Below are positions 7,506 through 11,770 of a stretch of DNA of 11,770 nt, one piece after another; the stretch's first letter is position 1; the number at the start of each line of letters is the position of its first letter. Position numbers and translations under genes: made by a program. Origin of the DNA: Kocuria sp. (GTDB lineage: Bacteria; Actinomycetota; Actinomycetes; Actinomycetales; Micrococcaceae). Where the stretch lies: positions 1 to 11,770 of the forward strand of contig JAKDKI010000044.1 of assembly GCA_030453435.1 (NCBI GenBank), read 5' to 3'. The notes beneath the pieces are model-generated. The model was not told the origin of the DNA. It saw only the letters and a program-made list of their open reading frames with translations, and searched no databases.

Positions 7506-7534
7506 ATACCCCCGAAGAAAGAGGTCGCACAGCA

Positions 7535-9211
7535 GTGGCACACGTAAAACACCAGAAATGGTGGGGCTGGGGCGAAGAAGGCGTTTTCTTCAATTACGAG
7601 AACAAGCCCGCTTTTGCACCCTTCGTCAAGGAGGCCATCGGGGTGACGCTGCGTCCGCGCGAGCGGGACACCGTGGATTTCTCGACCGCGAACGTTCCCG
7701 CTTCACAAGCTCCGGACAAGATTCTCGAGCTACTGGGCAACATCAGCGGCGCGGACAACGTGAGCACCGACGACGAGCTGCGTGTGGTCCACTGGGCCGG
7801 CAAATCCGTTCTGGAACTACTCCAGACATTGCGCAACGATTTTCACCGCATCCCGGATGTCGTGATCTACCCGGGCACCGAGGACGAAGTTGCTGCGCTC
7901 ATGCGCGCAGCGGTCGAGCACGATCTGGTTCTCATCCCCTTCGGTGGCGGCAGCAGCATCTCACGCAGCCTGCAGCCGGATCCTTCGGAAGATCGCTGCA
8001 TTGTCTCCGTGGACCTCGGCCGTCTCAACAAGGTCCTCGAGATTGACGAAACCTCAGGGCTCGCCACCATTCAGGCCGGTGTGCTCGGCCCCGACATGGA
8101 AGAGCAGCTCAATGCTCGCGGCTGGACCCTGGGCCACTTCCCGGACTCCTTCACGTACTCCACACTGGGGGGTTGGGCCGCGACTCGCTCCTCGGGCATG
8201 CAATCGGACAAGTACGGGGACATCGCAGACATTATTCGCGGGCTTCGCATGGTGCGTGCCACCGGAACCGTGGTGCTGCGGCCCTTGCCGTCCACTTCCA
8301 CGGGCCCGAGCTTGCGCGAAATGATCATCGGTTCCGAGGGGCGGTTGGGCATCATTACGGAACTGACCGTTCACGTCCATCGTTTGCCCGAGAAGCACCA
8401 GGTCATTGCTTACATGTATCCCACATGGCAGCAGGCGCTCACTGCAGTTCGACAGTTCACCGAAGCGGAGATTCCGCTCGCGTTCGCCCGTGTTTCCGAT
8501 GCGCACGAGACGGCTTTCTCGCTCGCAACGCAGAAAGAGCCGACGTCGACCAAGGGCAAGCTCGCGGCCAAGGGCCAAGAGGCACTCTGGGCCGTGATGC
8601 GTAAACGCGGCTGGGACACGGAAGACATGTGCATCTCTTACGTGTGTTTCGAAGGATCCCCCAAGAATGTGGAAGCGCGTAAGAAGGCGGTGTCCAGCAT
8701 CGCCAAGAAGAACGGGGCCATCGTGCTCGGTTCAGGCCCCGGGGCCCTCTACGACCAGAAGAAGTTCGACACCCCCTACCTGCGCGACTTCCTGCTCGAG
8801 CAGAACACCGTGGGTGACGTGTCCGAGACGGCAGCGCCCTGGTCCAAGCTCACCACGGTCCACAAGGCCGTCTACGACGCCGCCGAACGCGCCTATGCGG
8901 CCCTGGGCAAGAAGGGGTGGATCATGTCGCACATGTCCCACTCCTACCATTCGGGAGCTTGCCTGTACTTCACGTTCGGTTACGTTTACAACGACGAGAA
9001 CCCCTACGAGGAGTACCACACCGTCAAGAGTGCTATTCAGCAGGCATTCATCGACAACGGTGGCACACTGTCCCACCACCACGGTGTTGGCCTGGAGCAC
9101 CAGCCGTGGATGGAGCAGGACATTTCCCCCGAGGGCGCAGACATCATGCGAGCCTTGTTCACCAGCACGGACCCCGGGAACAACCTGAACCCCGGAAAGG
9201 TCATCTCCTAA
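7535..9211 (+). CDS. Alkylglycerone-phosphate synthase (alkyl-DHAP synthase), FAD-dependent
   Basis: A 558-residue flavoprotein of the vanillyl-alcohol oxidase superfamily. The family reaction is 1-acyl-DHAP plus fatty alcohol giving 1-alkyl-DHAP plus fatty acid, the ether-forming step. Marks of the subfamily: N-terminal KWWGWG (8-13); FAD-binding PFGGGSS (135-141); PDSFTYSTLGGWAATRSSGM (203-222), very close to the mammalian enzyme; GSEGRLGIITELTV (266-279); Arg319 in an FARVSD segment; YHSGACLYFTF (471-481), with a candidate catalytic Tyr; and SHHHGVG (513-519), the histidine cluster. The C-terminus ends NPGKVIS, typical of the superfamily. GTG 7535 follows GAGG by ten bases, and no better start is seen. 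It lies 29 bases after the acyltransferase gene, in the same operon. Some actinobacterial relatives are annotated AGPS without proven ether lipids, so activity is inferred. The family call is strong. Confidence 0.92.
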   Translation: MAHVKHQKWWGWGEEGVFFNYENKPAFAPFVKEAIGVTLRPRERDTVDFSTANVPASQAPDKILELLGNISGADNVSTDDELRVVHWAGKSVLELLQTLRNDFHRIPDVVIYPGTEDEVAALMRAAVEHDLVLIPFGGGSSISRSLQPDPSEDRCIVSVDLGRLNKVLEIDETSGLATIQAGVLGPDMEEQLNARGWTLGHFPDSFTYSTLGGWAATRSSGMQSDKYGDIADIIRGLRMVRATGTVVLRPLPSTSTGPSLREMIIGSEGRLGIITELTVHVHRLPEKHQVIAYMYPTWQQALTAVRQFTEAEIPLAFARVSDAHETAFSLATQKEPTSTKGKLAAKGQEALWAVMRKRGWDTEDMCISYVCFEGSPKNVEARKKAVSSIAKKNGAIVLGSGPGALYDQKKFDTPYLRDFLLEQNTVGDVSETAAPWSKLTTVHKAVYDAAERAYAALGKKGWIMSHMSHSYHSGACLYFTFGYVYNDENPYEEYHTVKSAIQQAFIDNGGTLSHHHGVGLEHQPWMEQDISPEGADIMRALFTSTDPGNNLNPGKVIS

Positions 9212-9236
9212 CGCCGTCTCTCGACAGTCACTTGCG

Positions 9237-9285
9237 CTGCTCCCCTGCTGCGATCCGAAACCTTTGGTTCGTACCAGGGGAGCAG
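9237..9285 (+). terminator. Hairpin between convergent genes, likely terminator of the AGPS operon
   Basis: An 11-base perfect inverted repeat, CTGCTCCCCTG (9237-9247) and CAGGGGAGCAG (9275-9285). The 27-base loop itself contains an imperfect inner hairpin (CCGAAACC/GGTTCG around 9255-9270). It lies 25 bases after the AGPS stop and is followed on the plus strand by TTCGTTT, a weak U-rich tail. It may also stop transcription from the acetoacetyl-CoA synthetase gene arriving from the right, though that side has no T-tract. Confidence 0.65.
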
Positions 9286-9361
9286 TTCGTTTCCTGAGCC
9301 ACCACGGAGGCGATGACACTTGGTTGCGTTACCGCCTCAATGTGGTGTCACAGCGCCCGAT

Positions 9362-11371
9362 TCATGCAGACGGGCGCGTTTTCCGAGCCGTGTATTCATT
9401 TGCGGTTCGGGCATACCAATCGAGGACCTCGGCATCCTCGGCGGTTGCACGATTGAGACTGCTTGGATCCGCACCCTGGAACAACTTTTTGACCGGAATC
9501 TCCAGTAGCTTGCCCGTTCGAGTCTTGGGAACGGCCGGGGCCTCAATGATTTCGTCCGGCACGTAACGCGGCGATATCTCGTCCCGAATGGCTGTCACGA
9601 TCCTTTCCCGCAGCTCATCCGTGAGGTTTGTTGCGGGGTCCGGGACTACGAAAAGCGGCATGTAGTAATCACCGCCGGCCAGCTCGGCACCAATCACCAT
9701 GGACGCCGACACCCCAGCCACCTGGTCCACCACGTGGGTGATGTCCGCAGAGCCCATCCGGATGCCGCCCCGATTGATCGTTGAGTCGGAGCGGCCATGC
9801 ACGATGAACGGGCCATCACTCAGTTGCGTAACCCAGTCCCCGTGTCGCCACACGCCCGGGAACATGTCAAAGTACGCCGACCGATATCTCGAGCCATCGG
9901 CATCGTTCCAGAAGTACACCGGCATGCTGGGTAGCGGTTGAGCGATGACCAGCTCCCCCACCTCATCCCACACACGTTCCCCGCGAGCGTTCCAGGACTG
10001 GGCATCCACGCCCAGGTAAGGGCCCTGGATCTCACCTCGGTACACCGGCTGGTAGGGGTTCGAGCCGATGAAGGCACTGGTGATGTCAGTACCACCGGAA
10101 TCAGATCCGGGCCGGACATTGTCGGACACCGACTCATATACCCAATCCCATGTGGAGTCAGGCAACGGCGACCCCGTGACCAGGATGGACTTCAACGCGG
10201 AGAAATCCTGGTGCACATTAGGAACCACGCCCGATCGTTCGATCATGGTCAGCACACCTGCTCCCGTGCCGAAGAACGTGGCTTTGTTCTTGGCCACCAA
10301 GTCTAGCGACTTCTGAGGACCGCCGAATGTGGGAGCGCCGTCGTAGGTGATGATCGTGGCGCCAGTGAGAAGAATGCCAACCAACATGTTCCACACCATC
10401 CACGTGGTGGCCACCGCGAAATAGGCGACATCGGTTGGGCCCAGACCAGCATGGAGGCCCAGTGCCTTGAGAAACTCCACCACCACGCCTCCGTGCGAAT
10501 GCACGATCCCCTTCGGTTTACCCGTGGTCCCGGACGAATACAGGATCCAGAGTGGATGTTCGAAGGGGACCTGCTCGTATGCGGGTTCCGCGGGTGAATT
10601 TATGATCTCCGAATAGCGCAGCGCATCAACCGGCAACTGCCCCACCCGACCGACGGGTTGTTGATCCACCACAATCAGGTGCTCCACGGTCGGCAATACG
10701 CCGCGCAGAGCCTGGTAGCAGTCGGTCATATCCCGCAGCTTGCCACCGAATTCATACCCGTCGACTGTGAAGAGGACTTTCGGTTCGATCTGGGCAAAAC
10801 GATCCGCGACGCCGCCCGGGCCGAAGTCGGTGTTCACCACGGACCAGATTGCGCCCACGGACGCGGCGGCCAAGAGAGCCACGGTCGTTTCCGGAATATT
10901 CGGCAAGACGCCGGCTACACGATCCCCGGGCACCACCCCGATCTCACGCAGTCTGCGGGCCACGGACGCAACCTGTGATTCCAGCTGACCCCACGTCAGG
11001 CGAGTGAATTCTCCACTCTCGTGCTCGCCTCTGATGGCAACGGCTTCAGGACGCGACCGCGCAGCGCGCAGCGTGTTCTCCGCGTAGTTCAGTTTGGCAC
11101 CGGGAAACCAGCGGGCGCCGGGCATCGACGCCCCATCCAAGACGACATCCGCAGACTCCGACGCAACGATGTCGAAGTAATCCCACACTCCCCGCCAGAA
11201 TTCCTCGGGGTACTCCACAGACCAACTGTGCAGGGAACGAAAATCGGCTATCTGGCGTCCGTTCCTGTTCGAGACCCACCGGGCAAAGTCAAACATTCGC
11301 GACGTCTGGACGTCGTCCTGAGAGGGAGTCCACAGCGGCGTCCGTTGGCTCTGACTGTTGATGGGGTTCAT
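9362..11371 (-). CDS. Acetoacetyl-CoA synthetase (acetoacetate-CoA ligase)
   Basis: A 669-residue ANL-superfamily adenylating enzyme. It would convert acetoacetate, ATP and CoA to acetoacetyl-CoA, AMP and PPi in the cytosol, feeding ketone-body carbon into lipid synthesis or beta-oxidation. The N-terminal cap has WFPGAKLNYAENTL (88-101), shared by acetyl- and acetoacetyl-CoA synthetases. The ATP-binding loop YSSGTTGKPKG covers about 278-288, an SGGTDI segment follows near 425-430, and GDW and GRSDSTINRGGIRMG mark the hinge. The catalytic lysine is Lys621 in KTRTGKLLE. Length and N-terminal pattern fit the acetoacetyl rather than the acetyl enzyme. ATG 11371 has GAGGAG nine bases upstream; an upstream in-frame GTG at 11410 would overlap the palindrome and lacks a good site. 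It is convergent with the AGPS operon, so a functional link to ether lipids is not implied. Confidence 0.88.
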   Translation of the reverse strand: MNPINSQSQRTPLWTPSQDDVQTSRMFDFARWVSNRNGRQIADFRSLHSWSVEYPEEFWRGVWDYFDIVASESADVVLDGASMPGARWFPGAKLNYAENTLRAARSRPEAVAIRGEHESGEFTRLTWGQLESQVASVARRLREIGVVPGDRVAGVLPNIPETTVALLAAASVGAIWSVVNTDFGPGGVADRFAQIEPKVLFTVDGYEFGGKLRDMTDCYQALRGVLPTVEHLIVVDQQPVGRVGQLPVDALRYSEIINSPAEPAYEQVPFEHPLWILYSSGTTGKPKGIVHSHGGVVVEFLKALGLHAGLGPTDVAYFAVATTWMVWNMLVGILLTGATIITYDGAPTFGGPQKSLDLVAKNKATFFGTGAGVLTMIERSGVVPNVHQDFSALKSILVTGSPLPDSTWDWVYESVSDNVRPGSDSGGTDITSAFIGSNPYQPVYRGEIQGPYLGVDAQSWNARGERVWDEVGELVIAQPLPSMPVYFWNDADGSRYRSAYFDMFPGVWRHGDWVTQLSDGPFIVHGRSDSTINRGGIRMGSADITHVVDQVAGVSASMVIGAELAGGDYYMPLFVVPDPATNLTDELRERIVTAIRDEISPRYVPDEIIEAPAVPKTRTGKLLEIPVKKLFQGADPSSLNRATAEDAEVLDWYARTANEYTARKTRPSA

Positions 11372-11391
11372 GACGCATATCTCCTCAGCGC

Positions 11392-11411
11392 GGCGTGTCC
11401 TGGAACACACC
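11392..11411. promoter_or_regulatory. Imperfect 20-base palindrome upstream of acetoacetyl-CoA synthetase
   Basis: GGCGTGTCCTGGAACACACC reads as two arms, GG(C/T)GTGT(C/T)C and its inverse. It lies between the ribosome site of the synthetase gene and a weak minus-strand -10-like CAGAAT (11418-11413), where a repressor would block transcription. No good -35 was found. Operator function is a guess. Confidence 0.3.
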
Positions 11412-11516
11412 TATTCTGCTGTACTGCGCAAGGGTCCCCGACGGCGAAACGCACATCGGAGATGAATGTTCACAAATACCACCGTGTCCTTGAGGCGACC
11501 TCCCAAACCGGCGCGG

Positions 11517-11594
11517 CTGTTAAACAACGAAAGCCATGGGCAGCTGCCCCGCTGATGCAGAGCAACCACTCATGGCTTCGACATGCCTGTTAAA
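11517..11594. other. Structured non-coding segment bounded by CTGTTAAA repeats
   Basis: This lies within the 348-base non-coding stretch between the synthetase start and the 5S rRNA. Direct repeats CTGTTAAA are at 11517-11524 and 11587-11594. Between them an inverted repeat, CGAAAGCCATG (11528-11538) and CATGGCTTCG (11571-11580), pairs with one bulged A, enclosing a 12-base perfect palindrome GGGCAGCTGCCC (11538-11549). I tried to fold it as a tRNA and could not. It could be a small RNA, a processing or terminator structure of the rRNA operon, or a remnant of a small mobile element. I see no convincing coding sequence in 11372-11598; the long plus-strand frame entering from 11021 is a shadow of the synthetase gene. 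Confidence 0.35.
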
Positions 11595-11598
11595 TGCG

Positions 11599-11638
11599 AA
11601 GAGGAGGGGTACCAGCGTGAGCCGGTACCCCTCCTCTT
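11599..11638 (-). terminator. Second hairpin downstream of the rRNA operon
   Basis: A 15-base perfect inverted repeat, AAGAGGAGGGGTACC (11599-11613) and its complement (11624-11638), with a 10-base loop. It is the strongest hairpin in the window. On the minus strand it lies about 80 bases after the 5S end and is followed by GCATTT, only a weak U-tract. It is probably a backup terminator protecting the genes to the left from read-through of the rRNA operon, and could work in both directions. Confidence 0.7.
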
Positions 11639-11664
11639 GGCCACCGCGCTACATAGGCGATGTT

Positions 11665-11710
11665 AAAAGCGTTGAGGGGACACACACCAACAGGCGTGTA
11701 TCCCCTCAAC
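11665..11710 (-). terminator. Intrinsic terminator just after 5S rRNA
   Basis: GTTGAGGGGA (11671-11680) pairs perfectly with TCCCCTCAAC (11701-11710). The stem continues inward through ACAC/GTGT with two mismatches to a small loop. In the minus-strand direction the stem is followed by GCTTTT, a short U-run. It begins about ten bases after the 5S 3' end, the expected place for the rRNA operon terminator. Confidence 0.85.
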
Positions 11711-11719
11711 TAACGTTAA

Positions 11720-11770
11720 TTCCGGCGGTGACTTACTCTCCCACACCCTCCCGAGTGCAGTACCATCAGC
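11720..11770 (-). rRNA. rrf: 5S ribosomal RNA, 3' part, continues beyond window
   Basis: About 51 bases of the 3' half of 5S rRNA. On the minus strand it reads GCTGATGGTACTGCACTC, then GGGAGGGTGTGGGAGAGTAA, then GTCACCGCCGGAA. This matches the conserved 3' half of actinobacterial 5S rRNA (helices IV, V and the closing helix I strand). The exact 3' end is uncertain by one or two bases. The 23S and 16S genes should lie beyond the right edge. Confidence 0.93.

Noticed and set aside
11517..11594. A possible tRNA in the folded segment near the rRNA operon, suggested by a GGCTTCGACATGCC T-arm-like string.
   Set aside because: No acceptor, D-arm or anticodon stem can be formed around it with proper spacing.
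1..11770. CRISPR arrays, insertion sequences, phage genes or attachment sites.
   Set aside because: No regularly spaced repeats, transposase, integrase or duplicated target sites were seen. The rRNA operon at the right edge and uniform composition suggest ordinary chromosome.

Overview
The window is high-GC bacterial DNA with tightly packed genes. Several genes use GTG or TTG starts, and one gene may be leaderless. The partial 5S rRNA at the right edge has an actinobacterial-looking 3' end. I read it as an Actinomycetota chromosome, probably order Micrococcales; the genus cannot be fixed from the sequence alone.

Layout, left to right. (1) 1-901, minus strand: a nearly complete HisM/GlnP-type amino-acid ABC transporter permease running off the left edge. 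(2) 1061-5724, minus strand: a compact four-gene operon. In transcription order it encodes a ferritin-like protein that has lost half of its expected diiron ligands, a two-domain fatty acyl reductase-HAD phosphatase fusion, a ferritin-like protein with a full diiron ligand set, and a TetR-family regulator. (3) 5725-5813: a short divergent control region with overlapping promoter-like elements and two palindromes. (4) 5814-9211, plus strand: a three-gene operon encoding a short-chain dehydrogenase, a PlsC-type acyltransferase and an alkylglycerone-phosphate synthase (AGPS). (5) 9212-9361: a convergent intergenic region with a long hairpin. (6) 9362-11371, minus strand: acetoacetyl-CoA synthetase. 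(7) 11372-11770: a non-coding stretch with hairpins, two of them lying just past the rRNA operon, then the 3' end of 5S rRNA, transcribed leftwards.

The main point is that 1061-9211 looks like one regulated unit for making ether-linked glycerolipids in a bacterium with oxygen-dependent chemistry. AGPS swaps the acyl group of 1-acyl-dihydroxyacetone phosphate for a fatty alcohol. The reductase domain can supply that alcohol, the acyltransferase could make the acyl-DHAP, and the short-chain dehydrogenase could reduce the 2-keto group of alkyl-DHAP. The two ferritin-like proteins, one apparently catalytic and one degenerate, suggest an O2-dependent step on the lipid chain or ether linkage, such as desaturation, possibly towards a plasmalogen-like vinyl ether. 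The TetR protein, last in one arm, is the natural candidate to control the divergent promoters. The enzyme families are assigned from sequence motifs. Their joint role, the order of steps and the final lipid are inference.
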